DNA of 64,000 bases from an uncultured Chitinophagales bacterium (GCA_946886475.1 CAMPIQ010000004.1:4239-68238); one strand, 5' to 3'. Counted from the stretch's first letter, positions 34,523 through 43,041 are shown. Notes: generated from the letters alone by a model not told the origin. Numbers and translations are program-made.

Positions 34523-35680
34523 ATGAATGAAAGAAAAAAGATTCTTTGGCTGGCCAGCTGGTATCCCAACAAACAGGATCCATTCGATGGAGATTTTATT
34601 CAAAGGCATGCCAGGGCCGCAGCCATCCTGCATGATATCCATGTGATCTTTGTTAAAGATGTTGATGATGGACCTGTGCTGGAAGAGCAACTGGATCAGG
34701 CAACCGGACTTACCGAACAGGTAATTTATTTCAAGCGACCCGCTGGTATTTTAGCAAGGTGGAGAAAGCAGTTCATCTGGAGGTCCTTGTTCCAGTCCGC
34801 CATAAAAAAATATATTGATCAACATGGCAAACCTGCCGGCGTGCATGTACAGGTGCCCTGGAAATGCGGCCTGATGGCAGTTTGGATGAAAAAAGAATTT
34901 GGTTTGCCATTTCTTGTTACGGAGCATTGGGGTAATTACCTGGAGGAAGATGCCGGAAGTTTTGCCAGCCAGCCAGCTTTGATAAGGGGCCTGCTAAAAA
35001 AGATCTATAAAGAATCGTTGGTTACCATTACGGTAAGCAGGTATCTGGCAGCGCAAATCAGGAAATTTACGGGCCTTACTACAGGAATGGTTTTGCCCAA
35101 TGTGGTTGATACCACTTTGTTCCATTATAGATCTGAAAAATATTCAAAGTTCACCTTCATACACGTTTCCAATATGGCTGCCTGGAAAAATGTGGATGGT
35201 ATAATTGAGGCCTTTGCTGAGTTCATAACAACAGTAGATAAAAATGTTGTGCAGTTACTTCTCATTGGAAACCGCAACGATCAGTTCATACAGTATGCCC
35301 GGAATTCAGGCCTGTTAAATGCTTCCATTTTTTTTCTGGGTGAAATGAGTTATCAGGAGGTGGCACAGGAGGTAAAACGCAGTCATTGTCATGTTTTGTT
35401 TGGAAACAGGGAAACTTTTAGTTGTGTTACTGCGGAAGCACTTTGTGCCGGTCTGCCGGTGATCGTTCCCCGTGCAGGCGCCCTTCCCGAACTTGTAGAT
35501 CAAAACCAGGGGATACTGATTGACCCGGATAACAAAAGGGAACTGGCGGGGGCCATGAAACGGGTATATGAGAATTATGGCAGCTTTGATCATCAGCTGA
35601 TAGCAAAGGAAGCTGCCGGTAAATACAGCTACGCAGCCATAAGTGAGCAGTTCAAACTGCTTTACGAAGGCCTGGATTAA
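34523..35680 (+). CDS. GT4-family glycosyltransferase
   Basis: The 385-residue protein is a GT-B fold retaining glycosyltransferase of family 4. The N-terminal domain begins KILWLASWYPNKQDPFDGDF; the C-terminal donor-binding domain (from about 205) has FIHVSNMAAWKN, QLLLIGNRND and the E-x7-E motif ETFSCVTAEALCAG, followed by the VPRAGALPELV turn. Relatives transfer sugars during exopolysaccharide or LPS O-unit synthesis. It shares no operon with the glf cluster and its donor and acceptor are unknown. Confidence 0.9.
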   Translation: MNERKKILWLASWYPNKQDPFDGDFIQRHARAAAILHDIHVIFVKDVDDGPVLEEQLDQATGLTEQVIYFKRPAGILARWRKQFIWRSLFQSAIKKYIDQHGKPAGVHVQVPWKCGLMAVWMKKEFGLPFLVTEHWGNYLEEDAGSFASQPALIRGLLKKIYKESLVTITVSRYLAAQIRKFTGLTTGMVLPNVVDTTLFHYRSEKYSKFTFIHVSNMAAWKNVDGIIEAFAEFITTVDKNVVQLLLIGNRNDQFIQYARNSGLLNASIFFLGEMSYQEVAQEVKRSHCHVLFGNRETFSCVTAEALCAGLPVIVPRAGALPELVDQNQGILIDPDNKRELAGAMKRVYENYGSFDHQLIAKEAAGKYSYAAISEQFKLLYEGLD

Positions 35681-35727
35681 GGCGGAATGCTGCATTTGCT
35701 TAACAAAAATTTGCCTGACGGCTTCTC

Positions 35728-35754
35728 AGGTGTAAATTTTACACCTTATCTTTG
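35728..35754 (+). promoter_or_regulatory. 19-nt palindrome abutting the -7 element of rpmI-rplT
   Basis: AGGTGTAAA (35728-35736), T, TTTACACCT (35738-35746) is a perfect odd palindrome with 9-bp arms. It is directly followed by TATCTTTG (35747-35754), a match to the -7 consensus TAnnTTTG. A DNA-binding protein on the palindrome would block the promoter. The core TGTAAA-N-TTTACA recurs at 18458-18470. Confidence 0.5.
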
Positions 35755-35813
35755 CGACCCCATTGAAACAGCCGGCCGCATCTGAGGGCAGCTTAAAATG
35801 GATATTGCCTGAA

Positions 35814-35851
35814 GAGGCTCCCTAAGTTTTCCGCCGGTGCGGAAGCGCCTC
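35814..35851 (+). promoter_or_regulatory. Compound hairpin in the rpmI leader
   Basis: GAGGC (35814-35818) pairs with GCCTC (35847-35851), enclosing TTCCGC (35829-35834) paired with GCGGAA (35839-35844). It lies in the predicted 120-nt untranslated leader, where L20-binding autoregulatory leaders are known in other bacteria. Identity with those is not shown. Confidence 0.35.
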
Positions 35852-35881
35852 AAGGGTGTCACTCATAATATTGAGTTGGTT

Positions 35882-36079
35882 ATGCCAAAAGTAAAGACAA
35901 ACTCCAGTGCCAAAAAGCGTTTCAAATTAACGGGCACAGGAAAGATCACGCACCAGAAAGCTTTCAAACGTCACATCCTGACAAAAAAATCTACAAAGCG
36001 GAAACGTAACATGAGGAAAATGGGACAGGTTTCTCAAGCTAATCTTGATTTTGTAAAACGACTGTTAGCGTTGAAGTAA
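35882..36079 (+). CDS. rpmI: Ribosomal protein L35
   Basis: A 65-residue highly basic large-subunit protein. The correct start is the ATG at 35882 ([17 protein letters not shown]), as in all L35 proteins; the longer frame from 35837 is leader. The conserved [17 protein letters not shown] block is present. It forms a two-gene unit with rplT, 62 nt downstream. In most bacteria infC directly precedes rpmI; here the preceding gene is a glycosyltransferase. Confidence 0.97.
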   Translation: MPKVKTNSSAKKRFKLTGTGKITHQKAFKRHILTKKSTKRKRNMRKMGQVSQANLDFVKRLLALK

Positions 36080-36141
36080 ACTAAGCCAATGGCCCATGGC
36101 CAACAGCACAAACCATTTTTAAACATTAAACTCATTCAAAT

Positions 36142-36489
36142 ATGCCCCGTTCAGTAAATGCAGTTGCTTCAAGAGCACGCAGAAAAAGAATTCTGAAACA
36201 AGCCAAAGGCTTTTATGGCAAACGTAAAAATGTATATACCGTTGCCAAAAACGTAGTTGAAAAAGGTATGACCTATTCTTATGTAGGTCGTAAACTCAAG
36301 AAAAGAGAATACCGCCGTCTGTGGATTGCACGTATCAATGCTGCAGTTCGCGAAGAGGGTTTAACTTATTCACAGTTCATCAATGCCCTCAATAATAAAG
36401 GCATCACCCTCGACCGTAAAGTGCTTGCAGACCTGGCTATGAACAATGCTGAGTCATTCAAAGCCCTGGTTGCCCAGGTGAAGGGTTAA
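36142..36489 (+). CDS. rplT: Ribosomal protein L20
   Basis: The 115-residue basic protein binds 23S rRNA early in large-subunit assembly. It has the standard start [18 protein letters not shown], the long basic N-terminal helix ([17 protein letters not shown]) and the globular C-terminal half ([27 protein letters not shown]). Full length. In E. coli and B. subtilis L20 represses its own operon through the leader RNA. The rpmI-rplT spacer contains the word pair GCCAATGGC...GCCAACAGC (36085-36107). Confidence 0.97.
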   Translation: MPRSVNAVASRARRKRILKQAKGFYGKRKNVYTVAKNVVEKGMTYSYVGRKLKKREYRRLWIARINAAVREEGLTYSQFINALNNKGITLDRKVLADLAMNNAESFKALVAQVKG

Positions 36490-36538
36490 GAAAGTAATAA
36501 GTTAAGGTGGAACGAAAGTTCTCCATACATAAATAGAT

Positions 36539-36566
36539 AAATAGCCTGGCTTCTGTCAGGCTATTT
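36539..36566 (+). terminator. Rho-independent terminator after rplT
   Basis: AAATAGCCTG-type arms: stem 36539-36548 with 36557-36566 (10 bp, 8-nt loop) followed by a short U-run, 50 nt past the rplT stop. Confidence 0.75.
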
Positions 36567-36705
36567 TATTGTACCCGATTGCCCTCCATTTCTCAATACC
36601 AACAGGCTTCCTGCCAAACCTCACCAATCAGTTCACGCATAATATTGCAGAAACTATATTTTTGCTGCAAAACACAAAGCATAAGTGAACAACCCATTAA
36701 ACTCC

Positions 36706-38106
36706 ATGAACAATTCCTACATGGATCTTGTTCAGCAAACCTTTAATTTCCCGCAGGAAGGATTGGAAGTAAAAGAAGGTTATCTCAGATTCAACGGCCT
36801 GGACCTAAAAGCACTGATCGAAAAACATGGAACACCCTTAAAGATCACTTATCTCCCCAAGATCGGCATGCAGATCAATAAGGCCAAGGATATGTTTGCG
36901 AAGGCTTTTAAGAAACACAAATACGAGGGTGAATATTTTTATTGTTATTGTACCAAGAGCTCACATTTTTCTTTTGTAGTGCAGGAAGCCCTTGAGCACA
37001 ATATTCATCTTGAAACTTCATATGCTTATGATATCGAGATCATCAAAAAGCTATATGAACGAAGAAAGATCACAAAAGACATTTATATTATCTGCAACGG
37101 GTTTAAACAAAAGGGGTATACCAGGCGAATTGCGCAGCTGATAAACAGTGGTTTCAAAAATGTGATTCCCATTCTTGACAATAAGGAAGAACTGAATGCC
37201 TATAAACGTTCCGTAAAGTTTCCATTCAAGTTAGGTATCAGGGTAGCAGCAGAAGAGGAACCAAATTTCCCATTTTACACATCAAGATTAGGTATCAGGG
37301 CCAAGGATATCCTTGAATTCTATGTTGATCATATTGAAGGATATGAAGACAAGTTTCAGCTGAAGATGCTTCATATTTTTTTAAATAAAGGCATTAAGGA
37401 TGATATTTATTACTGGTCTGAATTGAACAAGATCATCAACCTTTATTGCCAGCTGAAGAAGATCTGTCCTGAACTGGATTCCATTAATATTGGAGGTGGT
37501 TTTCCCATCAAACATTCTTTAGGTTTTGAATATGATTACCAGTTCATGATCAACGAAATTGTGAGTAACATCAAGGCAGCATGCAAGCGCAATAAGGTTA
37601 CCATGCCCAATATCTTTACTGAATTCGGAAGCTATACGGTAGGTGAGAGCATGGCACATATTTACAGTGTGATCGGTACCAAGGCCCAAAACGACAGGGA
37701 AACCTGGTATATGATCGATTCATCTTTCATTACCACTTTGCCCGACACATGGGGAATTGGAGAAAAATTCCTTATGCTGCCTATCAATAAATGGGACCAG
37801 GAGTACCAAAGGGTGGTGCTGGGAGGTATCACCTGCGACAGTCATGACTATTACGATTCGGAAGAACATATCAATGAGGTATTTCTGCCCAAACCCAATG
37901 GAGATGAACCATTGTATGTTGGCTTTTTTCATACAGGCGCCTATCAGGACCAGATCAGCGGATATGGTGGCATAAAACATTGCCTCATACCTTCACCAAA
38001 GCACGTGATCATTGAAAAGGATAAGAACGGAAAGCTTGAGGACTGGGTATATGCAAAAGAACAAACCGCCCAAAGCATGCTGAAGATCCTTGGTTATATA
38101 AGGTAA
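36706..38106 (+). CDS. Arginine decarboxylase-like PLP enzyme (fold type III)
   Basis: The protein has 466 residues from the ATG at 36706; a GTG at 36685 or ATG at 36721 are alternatives. It matches the short arginine/ornithine/diaminopimelate decarboxylase fold seen in Bacteroidota as arginine decarboxylase: barrel domain with the PLP Lys in YCYCTKSSHF, INIGGGFPIKHS glycine loop, and a C-terminal beta domain with the catalytic Cys in GGITCDSHDYYD and YQDQISGYGG near the end. It would make agmatine for polyamine synthesis in the cytoplasm. It is shorter than E. coli SpeA, lacking its insert domains. Substrate arginine is by family resemblance. Confidence 0.85.
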   Translation: MNNSYMDLVQQTFNFPQEGLEVKEGYLRFNGLDLKALIEKHGTPLKITYLPKIGMQINKAKDMFAKAFKKHKYEGEYFYCYCTKSSHFSFVVQEALEHNIHLETSYAYDIEIIKKLYERRKITKDIYIICNGFKQKGYTRRIAQLINSGFKNVIPILDNKEELNAYKRSVKFPFKLGIRVAAEEEPNFPFYTSRLGIRAKDILEFYVDHIEGYEDKFQLKMLHIFLNKGIKDDIYYWSELNKIINLYCQLKKICPELDSINIGGGFPIKHSLGFEYDYQFMINEIVSNIKAACKRNKVTMPNIFTEFGSYTVGESMAHIYSVIGTKAQNDRETWYMIDSSFITTLPDTWGIGEKFLMLPINKWDQEYQRVVLGGITCDSHDYYDSEEHINEVFLPKPNGDEPLYVGFFHTGAYQDQISGYGGIKHCLIPSPKHVIIEKDKNGKLEDWVYAKEQTAQSMLKILGYIR

Positions 38107-38112
38107 GTAAAA

Positions 38113-38142
38113 AGGCTTTTGTTATGTATATAACAAAAGCCT
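38113..38142 (-). terminator. Bidirectional hairpin between convergent genes
   Basis: A 13-bp stem, AGGCTTTTGTTAT (38113-38125) and ATAACAAAAGCCT (38130-38142), with a 4-nt loop. The U-run is on the minus strand, so it mainly ends the lipoprotein gene at 38182; it can also stop the decarboxylase transcript. Confidence 0.8.
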
Positions 38143-38181
38143 GCATCATTATTCTAAAGGTTCAGGAAGTGTGAAGATGGA

Positions 38182-38574
38182 TCAGTTTCCACCCAGTACT
38201 TTTCTACGGGCTTCTTCTTTGTTTTGTTGATTCTGCCTGATCTCTTCCTGTGTTGGAGGTTGTTGAGGAGTGGGTGTATTGTTCCTGCCCCTGTATACAT
38301 TCCTTCCGTAATACCTGTTGCCATACCTGCTGTTATAACCCCTGTAATACCTGTCGTTGCGGATGCTGTATGAATCCACCTCGTAATACCTTCCGGAAAA
38401 CGGGTCCCTTTCTAAAACTATAGTTCCGCGATAAGGATCATCCACGTATATCCTGTCGGCACCATGCGTTCTTGCATAACGGTCATCCTGCGACTCTGTT
38501 AAAGTGGTACAACCAACAGCGGCCACCATTAGAATAGCGACAATTGCCATTGATAAAAAATTGATACGTTTCAT
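38182..38574 (-). CDS. Hypothetical lipoprotein with Arg/Tyr/Gly-rich segment
   Basis: The start is the ATG at 38574, which opens a lipoprotein signal peptide (MKRINFLSMAIVAILMVA then VGCTT, Cys at residue 22). The 130-residue precursor contains a middle part with VDDPYRGTIVLERDPFSGRYYEVDS and a low-complexity run of Arg, Tyr, Asn and Gly (about residues 70-97), then a Pro/Gln-rich tail. I recognise no family; such RY/GY-rich stretches occur in surface or RNA-contacting proteins, and the signal says envelope. It is divergent from the NTF2-like gene with a 42-nt gap. Confidence 0.65.
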   Translation of the reverse strand: MKRINFLSMAIVAILMVAAVGCTTLTESQDDRYARTHGADRIYVDDPYRGTIVLERDPFSGRYYEVDSYSIRNDRYYRGYNSRYGNRYYGRNVYRGRNNTPTPQQPPTQEEIRQNQQNKEEARRKVLGGN

Positions 38575-38616
38575 TGCTTGTAGTTTTATATTTAGTGCCA
38601 ATAATTCAGCCAAAAA

Positions 38617-39081
38617 ATGATAAGAAACCTCTATAAAGCATTGCTGGTCATAACCTTAACAATAACGTTTGTTAACGCATCCGCACAACCGGAAGAAGAC
38701 GCAATAAAAGCCGCAATAACCGCAATGTTCAATGGCATGAGAACATCCGATACGGCGCTGATCAGATCCGTATTTTCTTCATCGGCCATTATGCAAACCA
38801 TTGGAAGGAACAGGGAAGGGGCAACCGTTGTAAGAACTGATAAAGTAGATTCATTTATCGTTTCAATAGGAAGGCCTCATGCAGAAATATATGATGAGAG
38901 GATAAGTTTTGAAACCATAAAGACCGATGGCCTTCTGGCTTCCGTATGGACACCTTACAAATTTTACCTTGGAGAAAAATTCCTCCACTGCGGTGTAAAT
39001 TCATTTCAGTTGGTTAAGACAAACGGAAAATGGTTGATTCAATATTTAATAGATACCAGACGACGTGAGAATTGTGACTGA
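38617..39081 (+). CDS. Exported NTF2-like / SnoaL-type protein
   Basis: The 154-residue protein starts with a signal peptide (about 1-23, ending VNASAQ). The remainder has the pattern of the nuclear transport factor 2 cone fold: an N-terminal amphipathic helix (EDAIKAAITAMFNGMRTSD), ALIRSVFSSSAIMQTIG, a central GRPHAEIYDERI and the beta strands LLASVWTPYKFYLGEKFLHCGVNSFQLVKTNGKWLIQYLIDTRR with the WLI near the end typical of DUF4440/SnoaL-like proteins. Members are often scaffolds or small-ligand binders, not enzymes with fixed motifs. Probably periplasmic. The function is unknown. Confidence 0.75.
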   Translation: MIRNLYKALLVITLTITFVNASAQPEEDAIKAAITAMFNGMRTSDTALIRSVFSSSAIMQTIGRNREGATVVRTDKVDSFIVSIGRPHAEIYDERISFETIKTDGLLASVWTPYKFYLGEKFLHCGVNSFQLVKTNGKWLIQYLIDTRRRENCD

Positions 39082-39145
39082 GCAGCCTCACAGTTTTCGC
39101 ATCCGGGATTTTCTCCGCCCTCCGCTCTCTTTTTCTCCCCTGGCC

Positions 39146-40402
39146 TTATCCTCCAAGTCTGTACTTCTTATTCACTTTATTGCTATTAAAATACTTATCC
39201 AGTTCTTCTTCACTCAGATTATCGGTATTGAGTTCTACAGGTACTTCAATCAACTGGATCTGTACCTGCTTTAGCTCTTCTTTTAATTTATTGGTTTTGC
39301 GAATGATCTCCGGATCCTTATCACCAATCAACTGATTATCCTGAAGCATGTATTCAAGCCTCTTTATGGAAGTGCGGATCAATGCTGCCTGATTCTGGTC
39401 AACCATTTTATTGGGCACAGAGGCTTCCTTGATAGGTACCAGGGCCAATCCAACACTTGGAAGGATCTTTCCATTTCTTTGTGTATTGGGGTCGCCCGAA
39501 GTGGCCATGATAGTGCCTGTTAAGGAGGTGGTTGCTGATGTAAGATCAAATGTTGTGCGGATATTCTTTGTTTTCTTCAATTTTTTGTCAAGCTGAAGAA
39601 ACGTAAATTTCAATAAGGTAACATATGTATTGATGTTTTTTTCCACCTGCCGGTATTCTTCATTGGCCAGCGGAAAATCCAGGGCATTCTTTACAATAAG
39701 CTTTACAATGGCTGTATCTTTTATCTGGAATTTGTTGGCTCCAATGAACTGAATCAGGATATGTTTTTCCTTATTGTTATCAGATTCCTTTACAAAATCA
39801 TACGGTGCTGCCCAACTGAAATCATCGCCACACTTCTGAACAGCCTGGTATTTACTGATGGGAATACTGGTAAGTGTAATGATATTATCAATGGGGAAAC
39901 TTCCATCCTCACAAAAAACCTTAAAGGTCAGAACTTCCCCTTCTTCAATGGTTAGCGTATTGCTTACAGAGGGTTTAACAAGTGAGGGAATGATTTCGGT
40001 ATTATAAAATACAATGGTAAAACTGGTGTCTATTCTTTCATCCGGTTCATTTTTATTCTGAACCCCCAGCTGAACTTTGTAATTCACATCATACTTTAAT
40101 TTGCCGGACAGAAAATAAGATTTATCCGCCTTGAAACTAACTATACCCCGGTCCCTGTTGATTCTTAACCCAACGGGAGCATTTCTTAAGAACCAGAAAT
40201 ATTCATCTTCATTTTTATTAATTCGTAACTGGTAGTGCAGAGTAGAATCAACATGCAATGTAAAATAAGGATTTAGCTCTACTATCCTTAATACAGTATC
40301 TGCAGGAGGTACAACTGTATCATACAAAAAAACAGTTGAGTCCTGTGCTTTACTGTTGTTTAAATGCCAGAATGTAATAATCACTAATACTAACTTCTTC
40401 AT
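39146..40402 (-). CDS. Exported hypothetical protein with Ig-like N-terminal region
   Basis: The 418-residue protein has a signal peptide (about 1-19, ending SKAQ) and a beta-rich N-terminal half: YFTLHVDSTLHYQLRINK, APVGLRINRDRGIVSFKADKSYF, YDVNYKVQLGVQNKNEPDERIDTSFTIVFYN, the cadherin/Ig-like pattern in which short motifs bound the core of each domain. The C-terminal half (from about 240) is helical and coiled (TFLQLDKKLKKTKNIR, LKEELKQVQIQLIEVP) and ends near the cell-facing tail ...KYRLGG. Two cysteines at about 178 and 205 could pair. Family and function are not recognised; an envelope or surface protein is likely. Confidence 0.65.
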   Translation of the reverse strand: MKKLVLVIITFWHLNNSKAQDSTVFLYDTVVPPADTVLRIVELNPYFTLHVDSTLHYQLRINKNEDEYFWFLRNAPVGLRINRDRGIVSFKADKSYFLSGKLKYDVNYKVQLGVQNKNEPDERIDTSFTIVFYNTEIIPSLVKPSVSNTLTIEEGEVLTFKVFCEDGSFPIDNIITLTSIPISKYQAVQKCGDDFSWAAPYDFVKESDNNKEKHILIQFIGANKFQIKDTAIVKLIVKNALDFPLANEEYRQVEKNINTYVTLLKFTFLQLDKKLKKTKNIRTTFDLTSATTSLTGTIMATSGDPNTQRNGKILPSVGLALVPIKEASVPNKMVDQNQAALIRTSIKRLEYMLQDNQLIGDKDPEIIRKTNKLKEELKQVQIQLIEVPVELNTDNLSEEELDKYFNSNKVNKKYRLGG

Positions 40403-40448
40403 GTGCTAAGTGGTAAAGGTTGGCTTGCAATATTAATTCATAAAAAAG

Positions 40449-40476
40449 AAAACCCTTCGTGGAAACGAAGGGTTTT
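40449..40476 (-). terminator. Rho-independent terminator of the Hsp20 gene
   Basis: AAAACCCTTCGT (40449-40460) and ACGAAGGGTTTT (40465-40476) form a 12-bp stem with a 4-nt loop and, on the minus strand, a trailing U-run, 76 nt past the Hsp20 stop. Confidence 0.82.
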
Positions 40477-40497
40477 ATAAACCAAAACCAACTGCTT

Positions 40498-40566
40498 ATG
40501 AGAAAACTCTTATTTCGTCTGGCCAGATCTCTTGCTGGCTTTTCAAAACGAATTATTGAATATTAA
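40498..40566 (+). CDS. Possible 22-residue cationic peptide
   Basis: A plus-strand ATG at 40498 starts a 22-codon frame with TAA at 40564-40566. The peptide is basic and amphipathic (MRKLLFRLARSLAG and then a SKRIIEY end), with six Arg/Lys and one Glu. It follows a CCAAAACCAACTGCTT stretch and overlaps the end of the Hsp20 gene. Short frames arise by chance; this is a weak call. Confidence 0.2.
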   Translation: MRKLLFRLARSLAGFSKRIIEY

Positions 40567-40993
40567 TTTGCTTTGCTGAAGTTTTGACTTCTTCCTTCTT
40601 CGGAAGGTTTAATGTTAAAACACCATTTAAATATTTTGCAGCAATATTTTCTGCATCAATATTTTCATCTATTGTAAAAGAGCGTTTGAAGGACTGATAC
40701 CTGTATTCTTTGCGGATCTGTTTTTCATTTTCATTCAGGGATTCTTCCTTTGATTCCGCAGAGATTGTTAAGGTATTGTTATCAAGGTTGATCTGAAAAT
40801 CATCCTTGTTCATACCAGGGGCAACGATCTCCAACACATAATCTTTTTCTGTCTCCCTTATGTTGACAGGCGCAAACAATTTATCGTTCCATCCGGTGCC
40901 TTCACCTATTATAGACGGCATGGTTGCAAAAAAGTCGTCCATTAAATTGTTAAAGCTTTTTGCTGGTTTGTTGTTGAATCTTACGAGTGTCAT
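40553..40993 (-). CDS. Hsp20-family small heat-shock protein
   Basis: The 146-residue protein has an alpha-crystallin domain (about 38-140) with NIRETEKDYVLEIVAPGMNKDDFQINLDNN, SESKEESLNENEKQIRKEYRYQSFKRSF and the conserved AKYLNGVLTLNLPK near the end. Holdase chaperones of this family bind unfolding proteins without ATP and assemble as oligomers. It is a typical bacterial IbpA-class protein by length. The 3' gap contains its terminator. Confidence 0.94.
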   Translation of the reverse strand: MTLVRFNNKPAKSFNNLMDDFFATMPSIIGEGTGWNDKLFAPVNIRETEKDYVLEIVAPGMNKDDFQINLDNNTLTISAESKEESLNENEKQIRKEYRYQSFKRSFTIDENIDAENIAAKYLNGVLTLNLPKKEEVKTSAKQINIQ

Positions 40994-41174
40994 GGTTAAT
41001 ATTTTTTGGTTAGATAATTTGTTTTATGCCAATGTTCAAAGCCTGTACCAACGCATGAAATGGGCTGAAACCCCTGTCAGAACTGCATTTTAACTTACGT
41101 TGTTATGACATAACAGGAAGTATGGCTGCAAAAAAGTCAAACTTTGTTCAGTAACTTTGCAAAAATTTCAACAC

Positions 41175-41591
41175 ATGTATCCAACAGAAATAGTGCAACC
41201 AATGAAGGAAGAACTCACAGAAAATGGGTTCACTGAATTAATCACCCGTCAGGAAGTGGAAGACCAGCTTAAGCAAACAGGTACCACCCTCGTAATGATC
41301 AATTCCGTATGCGGATGTTCAGCCGGTACTGCCCGCCCTGGTGTTTTAATGGCGGTGATGAACGGACAAAAGAAACCTGATAATCTTACAACCTGTTTTG
41401 CCGGTTATGATATGGAAGCTGTTCAGGCTGTTCGTCAGCATCTTATGCCTTATCCTCCTTCTTCTCCATCCATTGCTCTTTTTAAAGACGGGCAACTGGT
41501 CCATTTTATTGAAAGACACATGATCGAAGGAAGATCAGCACAAATGATCGCGCAGAATCTGATCGGTGCTTTTGATACGTACTGTAATTAA
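41175..41591 (+). CDS. BrxA/BrxB-family bacilliredoxin
   Basis: From the ATG at 41175 the protein has 138 residues and a thioredoxin-like fold with the CGC motif (C46-G-C48) in INSVCGCSAGTARPG, the hallmark of YphP/YqiW bacilliredoxins. In Firmicutes these remove bacillithiol from protein cysteines; Bacteroidota also carry the family and some make bacillithiol. A second TTG start at 41157 would add six residues and is less likely. A TAACTTTG at 41153-41160 fits a -7 element but lies too close to the ATG for a long leader. Confidence 0.9.
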   Translation: MYPTEIVQPMKEELTENGFTELITRQEVEDQLKQTGTTLVMINSVCGCSAGTARPGVLMAVMNGQKKPDNLTTCFAGYDMEAVQAVRQHLMPYPPSSPSIALFKDGQLVHFIERHMIEGRSAQMIAQNLIGAFDTYCN

Positions 41592-41634
41592 AGCAGGTGG
41601 CTACAGGCCTCCGGTTTCCGGCCTTCCGGAATGG

Positions 41635-41668
41635 ATAAAAGCCGTTGAATATTATCAATGGCTTTTAT
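41635..41668 (+). terminator. Rho-independent terminator after the bacilliredoxin gene
   Basis: A 14-bp stem with one G-U pair, 41635-41648 with 41655-41668 and a 6-nt loop, ending with U residues, 44 nt past the stop. Confidence 0.75.
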
Positions 41669-41763
41669 TATTTATAGAAAGCATATGGTCCGCATGCCAT
41701 TAGCCGGCGGCCATTGGCTTCATTTCACTGATTTAACCTATCATTGCTATCATTTTCCTGCTT

Positions 41764-43041
41764 ATGTATCCTAATCTTTATTATTTCTTCAGAGAAACGT
41801 TTAACGTTGAGATTGGCTTTTTACGTTTCATCAACTCTTTTGGCTTTTTTGTGGCCATTGCGTTTCTGGTATCAGCCGCACTGCTGGCCCATGAACTAAA
41901 AAGGAAAAGCAAACAGGGTCTTTTTTCGCCTACGGAAATGAAGCATACAGTAGGAAAGCCGGCATCTACAGGCGAACTGCTGTTTAATTTTCTATTAGGT
42001 TTTCTACTCGGCTATAAGATCGTTGCCTTATTCTTCCTGAGCTCAGAACATACACAGGATCCACAGGCATATATATTTTCCGGAATGGGAAACTGGCCGG
42101 CGGGTATTGTTGTGGGTTTACTGTTTGCAGGATTGAAATGGTGGGAAAAGAGAAAAACTCAATTGAAGAAACCTGAAGAAAGGGTGGTGAGGATCTGGCC
42201 GCACGACAGGGTAGGTGAGATCACTATCATTGCCCTGGTGGTAGGTCTCATTGGAGCCAAGATGTTTGACATCTTTGAAAACTGGAGTGATTTTTTGAAA
42301 AATCCGGGGGCCTATATTTTTTCAGGTGGTGGATTAACCTTTTATGGAGGTTTGATCTGTGCCACCATTGCCATCATTCTTTATGCACGGAAACATAAGA
42401 TTGGCGTACGTTTCCTGGCCGATGCCATTGCTCCATCATTAATGCTGGCCTATGCCATTGGAAGGATCGGATGCCAGGTTGCCGGTGATGGTGACTGGGG
42501 TATTTATAATACCGCATACAAGGTGGATACCGTAACCAATGAAGTGGTTTTGGCAACGCCGGATGATTTTCAAAGATCCATCCAGGCAAATCCGGAGTTT
42601 TTTATGCAAAACCCCGACCTGCATAATAGCAGTTTCAAACCCGAAGCATTAGGTTTTCTGCCCGACTGGTTCTTTGCTTACAATTATCCGCATAATGTAA
42701 ATGAAGTAGGTATTCAGATTGCCGGGTGTGATGAAAAATACTGCCGGCAACTGCCTGTACCCGTTTTCCCCACTCCCTTGTATGAGATCATGGCCTGCAG
42801 TCTGCTCTTTTTGATCCTTTGGGCATTAAGAGATCGCATCAGGCCGGCTGGTTCTTTATTTTGTCTCTATCTTATATTGAATGGACTCGAAAGATTCTTT
42901 ATTGAAAAGATCAGGGTCAATAACAAAATGAATTTCCTTGGAATGCAACCCACCCAGGCAGAGGTTATATCCTTTGGTTTGATACTGACAGGTGTGATAT
43001 TATGGATTTTCATCAGACAAAAATATCAGGCCAGACCATAA
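41764..43041 (+). CDS. lgt: Prolipoprotein diacylglyceryl transferase (long Bacteroidota form)
   Basis: An inner-membrane enzyme that transfers diacylglycerol from phosphatidylglycerol to the lipobox Cys of prolipoproteins. The 425-residue protein has about seven to eight membrane segments and the Lgt signature region AYAIGRIGCQVAGDGDWG, plus FPTPLYEI and GLERFFIEKIRVNN with the catalytic-type Arg and Glu. It is over 100 residues longer than E. coli Lgt (291): extra sequence sits after the first helix and as an extracytoplasmic insert (about 255-320) with two Cys residues (CDEKYC). Many lipoproteins in the window, e.g. at 22102, 38182 and 44278, are its likely substrates. Confidence 0.93.
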   Translation: MYPNLYYFFRETFNVEIGFLRFINSFGFFVAIAFLVSAALLAHELKRKSKQGLFSPTEMKHTVGKPASTGELLFNFLLGFLLGYKIVALFFLSSEHTQDPQAYIFSGMGNWPAGIVVGLLFAGLKWWEKRKTQLKKPEERVVRIWPHDRVGEITIIALVVGLIGAKMFDIFENWSDFLKNPGAYIFSGGGLTFYGGLICATIAIILYARKHKIGVRFLADAIAPSLMLAYAIGRIGCQVAGDGDWGIYNTAYKVDTVTNEVVLATPDDFQRSIQANPEFFMQNPDLHNSSFKPEALGFLPDWFFAYNYPHNVNEVGIQIAGCDEKYCRQLPVPVFPTPLYEIMACSLLFLILWALRDRIRPAGSLFCLYLILNGLERFFIEKIRVNNKMNFLGMQPTQAEVISFGLILTGVILWIFIRQKYQARP

